From: Hyphomicrobiaceae bacterium | Lineage (GTDB): Bacteria; Pseudomonadota; Alphaproteobacteria; Rhizobiales; Devosiaceae | Length of the DNA stretch: 64,000 nucleotides | Direction: 5' to 3' | Assembly: GCA_020638065.1 (NCBI GenBank) | Contig: JACKJG010000003.1 | Span: 235,484 to 299,483, forward strand | In this document: one piece after another, positions 34,217-41,603 of the stretch | Position numbering within the stretch: position 1 is the first letter of the stretch | Layout: the number at the start of each line of letters is the position of its first letter | Made by a program: the position numbers and the translations under genes | The notes under the pieces: generated by a model | What the model was told of the DNA's origin: nothing | The model's database searches: none | What the model saw: only the letters and a program-made list of their open reading frames with translations

Positions 34217-34870
34217 ATGACCTTTTCTATCGTAGCGCGGGATCCGGCAAACGGCCGGCTGGGAGTGGCGACATCGACGGGCCTGCCGGCTGTGGGGGCC
34301 CTCGTACCGCACGTCAAGGCCGGTATCGGGGCCGTGGCCACGCAAAGCCAAACCAACCCGTTTCTGGCCATCGATGGTCTCAGCCTGATGGAACAGGGTG
34401 AAACCGCTGCCAGCGCGCTCGATAGACTCATCGCAAGTGACGCGGGGCGAGACGACCGTCAGTGCATCATGATTGCACCGGGCGGAGACCCGGTGGCCTG
34501 GACCGGTGCCGCCGCGATCCCGTCCGCCGACCAGGTGCTCGGCGAGCATTTTGCCGTGGCCGGGAACATGCTCGACAACGAGACCGTGGTACCGGCAATG
34601 GCGGCGGCCTACGCGGCAACCAACGAAGACATGTTGCTCGAACTGCGACTGCTCGTGGCCCTCGAAGCGGGGCAGGCGGCCGGGGGAGATATGCGTGGCG
34701 CCAAATCAGCGGCTGTGAAGGTCTGCGGGCAAAATCCCGTTCCCGAGATCGATCTCAGGATCGACCTGTCCCAGACCCCCGTCGCCGATCTGCGTGAGCT
34801 TATCGAAGCAGCCCGGGAAAGCGGCTACACGGAATTCGTACGCAGCCGCCCCTTCAAGTCGCTGATTTAG
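34217..34870 (+). CDS. DUF1028 family protein
   Basis: This is a 217-residue protein that opens MTFSIVARDP, the usual DUF1028 N-terminus, with GRLGVATSTGLPAVGALVPHV and GAVATQSQTNP. The fold is thought to belong to the Ntn-hydrolase group, but no activity is firmly established. It is divergent from an Opp/Dpp-type importer and shares its regulatory region, so it may process the imported substrate. That link is inferred from position only. Confidence 0.8.
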   Translation: MTFSIVARDPANGRLGVATSTGLPAVGALVPHVKAGIGAVATQSQTNPFLAIDGLSLMEQGETAASALDRLIASDAGRDDRQCIMIAPGGDPVAWTGAAAIPSADQVLGEHFAVAGNMLDNETVVPAMAAAYAATNEDMLLELRLLVALEAGQAAGGDMRGAKSAAVKVCGQNPVPEIDLRIDLSQTPVADLRELIEAARESGYTEFVRSRPFKSLI

Positions 34871-34982
34871 CCTTTTCGACATCGTCACCTCTATGAACGC
34901 AATCTGAACGCCGGTCTCAGACGGGGTTCAATCGCCTGCTGCTAGTCCTTCGGCATCGCAACCGATGGAAGAGGGACGCATC

Positions 34983-35312
34983 ATGAAAACCGCTCTGAAA
35001 AATCTCCTTCTCTCGGCGACGGCCGGCATCGTCATTCTCGGCGCCGCCCTGTTTGCCATCAGCCCGGCAATGGCCTCGGGCTACAACATCTTTCACGCCG
35101 GGCAGGTGATCAATGTCAGCCCGTGGGACAATCTCAATGTCCGCCTCTGGCCGGCTCACTATTCGCAGAAGATCGGGCATCTGCCCAACTTGACCTACGT
35201 GTATGTCGAGCGCTGCGTTGAAGTCGAAAACTCTTCCGACTGGTGCAAGATCGGCCGCGACGACATCTATGGTTGGGTCAATTCCCGCTATCTGCACCTC
35301 GTCGACCTCTGA
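34983..35312 (+). CDS. Small secreted SH3-domain protein
   Basis: This is a 109-residue protein with an N-terminal signal peptide (hydrophobic core about 10-30, ending near AMASG). A bacterial SH3-type domain follows, with LNVRLWPAHYSQKIGHLP, a CVEVENSSDWCKI pair of cysteines that may form a disulfide, and YGWVNSRYLHL at the end. Such periplasmic domains often bind peptidoglycan or other envelope ligands. I chose the ATG at 34983; an in-frame start at 34965 would add six residues. A hairpin terminator follows. Confidence 0.7.
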   Translation: MKTALKNLLLSATAGIVILGAALFAISPAMASGYNIFHAGQVINVSPWDNLNVRLWPAHYSQKIGHLPNLTYVYVERCVEVENSSDWCKIGRDDIYGWVNSRYLHLVDL

Positions 35313-35364
35313 TTTTCTATCCTCGTATCGCGTTCGACCTCCTCAACTCCTCCCTTGACTTGAC

Positions 35365-35409
35365 CCCCGGTTTCAAGCTCCACATCGGGCAACGAAACCG
35401 GGGATTTTT
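35365..35409 (+). terminator. Terminator-like hairpin immediately before the asparaginase start
   Basis: CCCCGGTTTC (35365-35374) and GAAACCGGGG (35394-35403) form a perfect 10-bp stem with a 19-base loop followed by ATTTTT. It could end transcription of the SH3-protein gene. It finishes five bases before the asparaginase ATG at 35415 and leaves no room for a normal ribosome-binding site. Confidence 0.75.
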
Positions 35410-35414
35410 CTTTG

Positions 35415-36431
35415 ATGAACGCCAATCCTGTTCTGGCCGAACTCGTGCGTGGCAACGCGGTCGAGAATTTGCATCGCGGCACGTTCTGCGTCTCCGACGC
35501 CCACGGCAATATCATCACCTCAGCAGGCGACATTGATCGTCCCGTCTTCCCGCGCTCAGCCATCAAATCTCTGCAGGCACTGGCGATTTTCCGGTCCGGG
35601 GCGGCCGAGAAATTCAACCTGACCGAAGAACATCTGGCCATTGCCTGCGCGTCTCACGGCGCAGAAGCGGTGCACGTCGCGGCGGTCACCGATTTTCTGG
35701 CAACCATAGGTTTGAGCATCGACAATTTCGAATGCGGCGCGCACCCGCCCGGCAACAAACAGGCGCGCGACGCCCTCCGTGCCGCCGGCGTGGCGCCAAC
35801 GGCCATCCACAATAATTGTTCCGGCAAGCACTCGGGCATGCTGGCCGGCGCGCTGGCGCTCGGGGTCGATCCGGCCGGTTACATCAATCGCGATCATCCC
35901 GAGCAGAAACTGGTCCGGCAATGCGTTGAGGACCTGACCGGTGTGCAATTGAGTGAGGATCGTTGCGGCACTGATGGCTGCTCGATCCCGACCTTCGCAG
36001 GACCGTTACGCGGATTCGCGCGTGGCTTTGCCCGCATGGCGACGGGGGAGGAATTGTCACCGGAAGATGCCGCTGCCGGAAAACGCATTTTCGACGCCGC
36101 CACTTCCCATCCGATTCTCGTCGGTGGCACCGGCGTTTTCGACAGCGAAATCATGGAGGCCTATGGCGGCCGTCTGATGCTCAAGGTCGGCGCGGAAGGC
36201 GTTTATTGCGGCGCGGTGCGTGACAAGGGGTGGGGCTTCGCCCTTAAATGTGACGATGGCCTGCAAAAGGCCGCGCAGGCCATGATTGCCGCGCTACTGA
36301 CAATGATTGCGGATCCCGGGCCGGAGCAGAAAAAAGTGCTGGATCGCAGCACCAATCAGGTCATCACCAACTGGAACAAGTTCGAGGTTGGCGTGCTGCG
36401 GCCCACACAAGCGGCTTATCCGGTGCTCTAG
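35415..36431 (+). CDS. ansA: Zinc-binding L-asparaginase of the Rhizobium etli AnsA/ReAV type
   Basis: This is a 338-residue class 3 asparaginase that hydrolyses L-asparagine to aspartate and ammonia. The serine-lysine pair RSAIKSLQ (S48, K51), S80, and the zinc-site residues C135, K138 (NNCSGKH) and C189 (GTDGCS) all appear at the spacing I recall for ReAV. This supports the ATG at 35415, one codon after a TTG. It is unrelated in sequence to EcAI/EcAII. The start lies directly behind a terminator-like hairpin and has no clear Shine-Dalgarno sequence. Its stop shares the bases CTAG with the convergent gene. Confidence 0.88.
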   Translation: MNANPVLAELVRGNAVENLHRGTFCVSDAHGNIITSAGDIDRPVFPRSAIKSLQALAIFRSGAAEKFNLTEEHLAIACASHGAEAVHVAAVTDFLATIGLSIDNFECGAHPPGNKQARDALRAAGVAPTAIHNNCSGKHSGMLAGALALGVDPAGYINRDHPEQKLVRQCVEDLTGVQLSEDRCGTDGCSIPTFAGPLRGFARGFARMATGEELSPEDAAAGKRIFDAATSHPILVGGTGVFDSEIMEAYGGRLMLKVGAEGVYCGAVRDKGWGFALKCDDGLQKAAQAMIAALLTMIADPGPEQKKVLDRSTNQVITNWNKFEVGVLRPTQAAYPVL

Positions 36432-37765
36432 CCCGAAAAGGTGTTCCCGCCCAGGGTGACATGAGCATAGTCGCCTGACTTCAAATCCGGGGCGACCATC
36501 TTGTCCCATTCGAACCCGGCAATGCCGCTTTGCGACATGTCGGCGATGAGATTATTGGTAATCTGAACGGCGCCCGATCCATCGACAACGGATACCCCGA
36601 CACCAACCTGACCACGCCTCAGGACATTGTTGGCGATCAGAACATTGCGCAGATAGGGACCCCAACCCGCGCCGATGCAAAGTCCCGGAACGTCCTCGAC
36701 CACATTGCCGGTGACCGCGATTTCGGCTTCCACATAGATGCCGACGGGATAGGTGTCCGGGTTGGTCGGCGACGAGGGCAGGATATTGCGCACCACATTG
36801 CCGGTGCAGGTTGCCAGATGGCCCTCATCATCTAGATTTGTGATGGAAATGCCGGTCGCGGCCTTGTCGATCACGTTGTTGGCGATGACGGAACCAGTAA
36901 AGGCGAATTCGGAAAAGATCGCGACCTCGCGGCAATCATGGCACTGATTGTTCGAAATGATCGTGTCGCGGGTCGTGTTGGCGCGAATGGCCGAGAAATC
37001 ACAATCCTGAATGACATTGTTCGAGACGACGACGCCATCCGCCTGAAACACATTGATCCCGTTGCCGTTCTGGCCATTGCCCGAATCCGAGCCGACGCCG
37101 GAAATCTGGTTGTTGGTCACAATCGTGCCGTCAAAGCCTTTTTCGAAGCGCCAGACCCGGATTGCGCCATTGCCGCTCTTGAGAACCCGATTGCCGCGCA
37201 ATTGCGAAAGCCGGCAATCCTGCAGGTGAAGTCCGGTTTCGCCGAAGCCGGAAAAAAGGCAGTCGGTGACGTTGATCGAAGAGGTTTCAGCATAAAGCCC
37301 GTTCGACTCGAAATCGGCAAAACCGCAATTCTCAATCACGACATTTTCGCAATTACGAAAACCCACCAGAGTGGTTTCCGTTCCGCGCCGGCCCTGGCCC
37401 TTGCCGTCGAATGAGAGGTCGGAGAGCTGAATGTCACGCTGGTCTTCGGCCGACAGCAACATGTCGCCGCCAGACAATATCAATCGTGCGCCATTTCCCG
37501 CGATCCGCGCCCCGGTGGGAAGCTTCAGGTCAGACACCAGATAGTCGCCTGCATCGAGCTGCAGGCTTGCGCCCCGGCCCGCAGCCTGCCGGATGGCATC
37601 TTCCAGTTGCGCCGTGACATCGCGACCCGTGTCGCCGACGACGCCAAGCGATGCGCCATCGAGCGCCAGTGCGCCCTTTGGAACCACAATGACGGCCGCC
37701 GAAGCCGCAGCGAGAAAGTGGCGGCGCGCGATCTTTGGATTGTCGATGGGAATGGGTCTGGACAT
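36428..37765 (-). CDS. Tat-exported right-handed beta-helix protein (TIGR03808 type)
   Basis: This is a 445-residue protein. An N-terminal twin-arginine signal (IARRHFLAAASAA, residues about 12-35) is followed by many parallel beta-helix coils. They are visible as repeated short blocks such as VVSNNVIQDC, IISNNQCHDC, VIANNVIDKA and VLIANNVLRRG. TIGR03808 proteins of rhizobia share this layout. Beta-helix proteins usually bind or cleave polysaccharide, but no catalytic acid cluster is evident and the function is unknown. Confidence 0.85.
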   Translation of the reverse strand: MSRPIPIDNPKIARRHFLAAASAAVIVVPKGALALDGASLGVVGDTGRDVTAQLEDAIRQAAGRGASLQLDAGDYLVSDLKLPTGARIAGNGARLILSGGDMLLSAEDQRDIQLSDLSFDGKGQGRRGTETTLVGFRNCENVVIENCGFADFESNGLYAETSSINVTDCLFSGFGETGLHLQDCRLSQLRGNRVLKSGNGAIRVWRFEKGFDGTIVTNNQISGVGSDSGNGQNGNGINVFQADGVVVSNNVIQDCDFSAIRANTTRDTIISNNQCHDCREVAIFSEFAFTGSVIANNVIDKAATGISITNLDDEGHLATCTGNVVRNILPSSPTNPDTYPVGIYVEAEIAVTGNVVEDVPGLCIGAGWGPYLRNVLIANNVLRRGQVGVGVSVVDGSGAVQITNNLIADMSQSGIAGFEWDKMVAPDLKSGDYAHVTLGGNTFSG

Positions 37766-37838
37766 GGCGGGATTTTACCCCAAGCCGGAAACCTGCTCCA
37801 CCAGAGCCCTCAAAGATGATGAACGGGGAAAGAACCGG

Positions 37839-38168
37839 CTAAATCGCGCGGGCGGTTTTGACCGCGGTACCGATCGCTGTAACCATGAGCATGGCGCCGC
37901 GGCCACCGATCGTTTCATAGTCGAAACTGACCCCGATAATCGCGTCTGCGCCCAAGCGTCGCGCCCGGTCCTCGATTTCATTGAGGGTCGATTGCCGCGC
38001 CTTTTCCAGAATGTCTTCGTAGGCGCCCGAGCGTCCGCCGACATAGTCAGTGATCGTCGCCATGATGTCCCGAAGGAAGTTTGCGCCGGATATGGTCTCG
38101 CCCGTGACGATGCCGAGATACTCGGTGATGGCATGACCCTGCAGGGTGTCGGTTGTCGAAACGATCAT
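37839..38168 (-). CDS. YbjQ/UPF0145 family protein
   Basis: This is a 109-residue protein of the YbjQ family (putative heavy-metal-binding domain). It begins MIVSTTDTLQG; the EYLGIVTGETISGANFLRDI block and the C-terminal LGADAIIGVSFDYETI are characteristic. The fold forms pentamers in known structures but the cellular role is unclear. I chose the ATG at 38168; an in-frame start six codons upstream is less likely. It is divergent from the HerA-like gene. Confidence 0.88.
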   Translation of the reverse strand: MIVSTTDTLQGHAITEYLGIVTGETISGANFLRDIMATITDYVGGRSGAYEDILEKARQSTLNEIEDRARRLGADAIIGVSFDYETIGGRGAMLMVTAIGTAVKTARAI

Positions 38169-38303
38169 TTTTGCCCCCAATTGCAATGAGCGATAAATAG
38201 TGACGCCCGCCGGACTTTGTAGGGGCGGGGTGCGAAAAGCTTGTGAACCGCAACACCGCGTGGCTATAAGGCCAGCACTCTTTTGCGCGTTGAGGTTTCA
38301 GAC

Positions 38304-39761
38304 ATGCCCCTGCTGCTCGATGACCAGCTCTATCTCGGCACCAGCACCCAACCCGAATATCTGCCGTTCAAATATGCCAATCGGCACGGCCTGATCACGG
38401 GCGCAACGGGCACGGGCAAGACCGTCAGCCTTCAAATCATGGCCGAGGGTTTCTCGCGGGCAGGGGTTCCGGTTTTCTGCGCCGATGTGAAGGGCGATCT
38501 CTCAGGCATCGCCATGGCCGGCGAGCCGAAGGATTTTCTGGCCAAACGTGCAAGCGAAATCGGCTTCGACGACTACACGTTTGAGGCCTTTCCCACGATC
38601 TTCTGGGATCTGTTCGGACGTCAGGGTCACCCGATCCGGACCACGGTCTCGGAAATGGGCCCGCTTCTGTTCTCGCGCATGCTGGATCTGAACGACACGC
38701 AGGAAGGCTTGCTCAACATCGCCTTCAAGCTGGCCGATGATGAAGGCCTATTGCTGCTCGATCTGAAGGATCTGCGCGCGTTGCTGATCAATATGGGCGA
38801 GCGGGCCAGGGAAATCTCGACGACTTACGGCAATGTCTCAACCGCCTCGCTCGGCGCCATTCAGCGGGCCCTGCTCGTACTCGAACAGCAGCAGGGCGAC
38901 CTGTTTTTCGGCGAACGCGCGCTCTCGATTGCCGACATGATGCGCACCACCCAGGATGGGCGCGGATATGTTTCGGTTCTTGCGGCCGACGAATTGATGC
39001 AGACCCCGAAGCTCTACGCAACCTTCCTGCTTTGGCTCCTGTCTGAACTCTTCGAGGAGCTTCCCGAGGTTGGCAATCCCGACAAGCCAAAGCTGGTGTT
39101 CTTTTTTGACGAAGCGCATCTGCTGTTCGATCACGCCCCGCGCGTGCTGCTCGAAAAGGTGGAGCAGGTGGTCAAATTGGTTCGTTCGAAAGGTGTTGGG
39201 GTCTACTTCGTGACGCAAAACCCAGCCGACATGCCCGAGCCGGTGCTCGCCCAATTGGGCAATCGGGTTCAGCATGCCCTGCGTGCCTATACGCCGCGCG
39301 AGCAGAAGGCGGTGCGCGTGGCGGCAGACACGTTTCGGCCCAACCCCGCCTTCGATACCGAGGAGGTGATCACCCAGCTCGGCGTTGGCGAAGCACTTGT
39401 CTCGGTGCTCGAAGCCAAGGGCGTGCCTTCGATGGTCGGGCGTACCATGATGCGTCCGCCTTCGAGCCGTCTCGGACCCATTCTCCCCGACGAGCGGGCA
39501 AAGATCATCGCCGCAAGCCCAATTTCCGGACTTTATGACGAGATGATCGACCGCGACTCGGCGTTCGAGGTGCTCAAGCGCAAAACCGACGCCAAACAGA
39601 AGGAAGAGGAAGACAAACGGCCCACACCGTCCAATAACCGCTCGTCGCAACGCGAAACCGCGGCCGAAAGTGCCACCAAGCAGTTCGCCCGAACGGTGGC
39701 CCGCGAACTCGGAAACGCTCTGGTGCGAGGCATTCTCGGCAGCCTCCGGCGGGGCCGCTGA
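38304..39761 (+). CDS. HerA/DUF853-type ATPase (YjgR-like)
   Basis: This is a 485-residue P-loop ATPase. Walker A is GATGTGKTVS near residue 34 and Walker B is LVFFFDEAHLLF near 265. RSKGVGVYFVTQNPADMP and a C-terminal arginine-rich region match the DUF853 group of HerA-FtsK ATPases. A highly charged segment (about 430-465) follows the ATPase core. Members are suggested to act in DNA handling, but no role is established. I chose the ATG at 38304; a TTG seven codons upstream is possible. The LOG-like gene follows after eight bases. Confidence 0.85.
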   Translation: MPLLLDDQLYLGTSTQPEYLPFKYANRHGLITGATGTGKTVSLQIMAEGFSRAGVPVFCADVKGDLSGIAMAGEPKDFLAKRASEIGFDDYTFEAFPTIFWDLFGRQGHPIRTTVSEMGPLLFSRMLDLNDTQEGLLNIAFKLADDEGLLLLDLKDLRALLINMGERAREISTTYGNVSTASLGAIQRALLVLEQQQGDLFFGERALSIADMMRTTQDGRGYVSVLAADELMQTPKLYATFLLWLLSELFEELPEVGNPDKPKLVFFFDEAHLLFDHAPRVLLEKVEQVVKLVRSKGVGVYFVTQNPADMPEPVLAQLGNRVQHALRAYTPREQKAVRVAADTFRPNPAFDTEEVITQLGVGEALVSVLEAKGVPSMVGRTMMRPPSSRLGPILPDERAKIIAASPISGLYDEMIDRDSAFEVLKRKTDAKQKEEEDKRPTPSNNRSSQRETAAESATKQFARTVARELGNALVRGILGSLRRGR

Positions 39762-39769
39762 GCAACGAG

Positions 39770-40306
39770 ATGGCCAGAAGCCCAACCATCGCGGTTTTTT
39801 CCGGAATCGGCGGCGCCCATGCCAGCCGGGCTCAGGTCTTTGCACAGGCCGGGTCGTTTCTGGCAAAAAAGGGTGCGCGGCTCATGGCGGTGGAAGGCGT
39901 GGCAGGACTTCCGCTGACGACCTTGAGCGCGGCGCGCTCGGCCTCCGCCGAAATCGAAATTGTCGTTTCCGACGTGTTTCAGGTGCCCAAGGCCCTGTCC
40001 GAAGCGTCTGTGATCCGCTCCGCCAATCTCGAAGACCGCATGCGCATCATGCGCGAGCGTGCGGACGCCATTGCCGTATTGCCGGGCGCATTGGCACTGG
40101 CCAATGATCTTTATCGCGCGACGCTCATGGAGCCGGGCGTGCCGCCCGTCATCCTGCTCAACCATGACAACGCATTTGAAGTGCTGCGTGGTTTTGTCGT
40201 GGACGTGTTTACGCACAATCATCCGAATCCAGACCGCGTGATGCAGGTTGCCGACAGTCTCGAAGACATGTGGAACCGCATCCAGCGCTTGAAGCTGGTC
40301 GACTAG
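39770..40306 (+). CDS. LOG/TIGR00730-like Rossmann protein with degenerate active site
   Basis: This is a 178-residue protein with the LOG (cytokinin riboside 5'-monophosphate phosphoribohydrolase) fold: IAVFSGIGGAHAS at the N-terminus and DRMRIMRERADAIAVLPG near residues 89-106. In true LOG enzymes the next residues read PGGxGTxxE and supply the phosphate loop and catalytic glutamate. Here they read PGALALAND (105-113), so the loop and glutamate are lost. It is probably not an active phosphoribohydrolase and may bind a nucleotide instead. It is likely co-transcribed with the HerA-like ATPase. Confidence 0.65.
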   Translation: MARSPTIAVFSGIGGAHASRAQVFAQAGSFLAKKGARLMAVEGVAGLPLTTLSAARSASAEIEIVVSDVFQVPKALSEASVIRSANLEDRMRIMRERADAIAVLPGALALANDLYRATLMEPGVPPVILLNHDNAFEVLRGFVVDVFTHNHPNPDRVMQVADSLEDMWNRIQRLKLVD

Positions 40307-40785
40307 GAACGAACGGAACGGTCCAGAGGGCCGGCAAACGGCAGGACATTTGCGGAAGTGGGCAGACAGGTCCAGTCAACGCGCGGCCTGTTTGCGGAAG
40401 CTCGAGAGCGGGCCGAACCTGCCCGGACCGCCAGCCGCTCGGCTATGAAGCGCGGCGACATCGGCTTGATAATGACTTCATCGATGCCGGACTGGCGGCA
40501 TATATCCTGAAGACCCGCATCGACATCGCCGGTCAGAAGGATGGTCTCGAAATCGCCAAAGGTTGCGTTTTCCCGGAGCAGCGGCAGAACGTTCTCCATC
40601 TGCTGACCACCAACGACACGATCGCAGATCACGAAGTCGATCGGATAAAGGCGCATCAATCCCAACGCATCGCGCAAGGTTCGCGCCTGATGCGTTTCGC
40701 GTGTGCCGTCTTCGCGCAAGGTTGCCGCGAGAATCGAGCTGAGCGCTTCACTTTGCGTCAGGATCAATGTGTGCAGAGCCGCCAT
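40303..40785 (-). CDS. Receiver-only response regulator-like protein
   Basis: This is a 160-residue protein with one CheY-like receiver domain (about 5-125). The phosphoacceptor D55 (DFVICDRV), T85 (LLTGD) and K107 (IIKPMSP) are present. The acidic pair that binds magnesium at the end of the first strand is missing; the segment reads LILTQSE. A basic, proline-containing tail follows and there is no output domain. I chose the ATG at 40785, preceded by AAGGGG. A perfect CtrA-type site lies 21 bp upstream, pointing to cell-cycle or motility control. The stop shares CTAG with the LOG-like gene. Confidence 0.75.
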   Translation of the reverse strand: MAALHTLILTQSEALSSILAATLREDGTRETHQARTLRDALGLMRLYPIDFVICDRVVGGQQMENVLPLLRENATFGDFETILLTGDVDAGLQDICRQSGIDEVIIKPMSPRFIAERLAVRAGSARSRASANRPRVDWTCLPTSANVLPFAGPLDRSVRS

Positions 40786-40805
40786 GCTCACGCCCCTTCC
40801 TATGG

Positions 40806-40821
40806 TTAACCAAAGGTTAAC
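40806..40821. promoter_or_regulatory. Perfect CtrA-type binding site
   Basis: TTAA-CCAAAGG-TTAAC matches the CtrA consensus TTAA-N7-TTAAC without mismatch and is near-palindromic. It lies 21 bp upstream of the ATG of the leftward receiver-domain gene, overlapping where its promoter should be. Direct control by CtrA, as activator or repressor, is inferred from the motif. Confidence 0.7.
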
Positions 40822-40860
40822 ACATGGGGCAGCACGCGCAATTGCGGGTTTGGATCTGTG

Positions 40861-40894
40861 CAAAACAAATCCCGGCGCTTTACCGGCGCCGGGA
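40861..40894 (-). terminator. Rho-independent terminator of sodB
   Basis: A 9-bp stem (TCCCGGCGC at 40870-40878 with GCGCCGGGA at 40886-40894) is followed on the minus strand by TTTGTTTTG. It lies 25 bp after the sodB stop. Confidence 0.85.
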
Positions 40895-40919
40895 CGAAAC
40901 TGCGAGAGTGCGCGCGAAC

Positions 40920-41516
40920 TTAGCTGGCAGCGGCCAGAAGCTCGGCGACATATTCCCAGTTCACCAGATTGTCGAAGAAAGCTTCGAGATATTTGGGCCG
41001 GGCGTTGCGGTAGTCGATGTAATAGGAATGCTCCCAGACATCGCAGCCCAGAAGCGGTGTGCCGCCATGCACCAGCGGATTCTCACCGTTCGGGGTCTTG
41101 GTGACTTCAAGTTTTCCGTCCTTGAGGGTCAGCCAGCACCAGCCCGAACCGAACTGCGTTGCGCCTGCGCTGAGGAAGGCGTCGCGGAAGGCCGCAACCG
41201 AACCGAGGTCCTCATTGACCTTCTTTTCAAGTTCGCCCGGCATGTTGCCGCCGCCATTCGGCTTCATCCATTTCCAGAAATGGATGTGGTTGAAGTGCTG
41301 GCCGGCATTGTTGAACAGCCCGGCATTCGAACCGTAGGCTCCCTTGACCACTTCTTCGAGGCTCTTGCCTTCAAGCCCGGAGCCTTCAAGCAGCTTGTTA
41401 CCGTTGGTCACGTAGGCCTGATGGTGCTTGTCGTGATGGTATTCCAGCGTTTCCGCCGACATATAAGGTGCCAGTGCGTCGTAGGCGTACGGCAGATCGG
41501 GAAGTTCGAAAGCCAT
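40920..41516 (-). CDS. sodB: Superoxide dismutase, Fe type
   Basis: This is a 198-residue iron/manganese-family superoxide dismutase. Metal ligands lie in YHHDKHHQAYV (H27 region), FNHIHFW (H near 77) and DVWEHSYYIDY (D and H near 160-164). The active-site glutamine sits in NNAGQHFNH, and the NGENP region carries no glutamine, which favours iron over manganese. No signal peptide is present, so it acts in the cytoplasm. The ribosome-binding site AAGGAGAG precedes the ATG and a strong terminator follows. Confidence 0.93.
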   Translation of the reverse strand: MAFELPDLPYAYDALAPYMSAETLEYHHDKHHQAYVTNGNKLLEGSGLEGKSLEEVVKGAYGSNAGLFNNAGQHFNHIHFWKWMKPNGGGNMPGELEKKVNEDLGSVAAFRDAFLSAGATQFGSGWCWLTLKDGKLEVTKTPNGENPLVHGGTPLLGCDVWEHSYYIDYRNARPKYLEAFFDNLVNWEYVAELLAAAS

Positions 41517-41603
41517 TTTGCTCTCCTTGTTTTGAGTGGTCCTGGGGGTTGGCGTGCCCGATTTTATAAACCTTTTGGTTTGAAAAGCTAGACCTGGCCA
41601 AAT

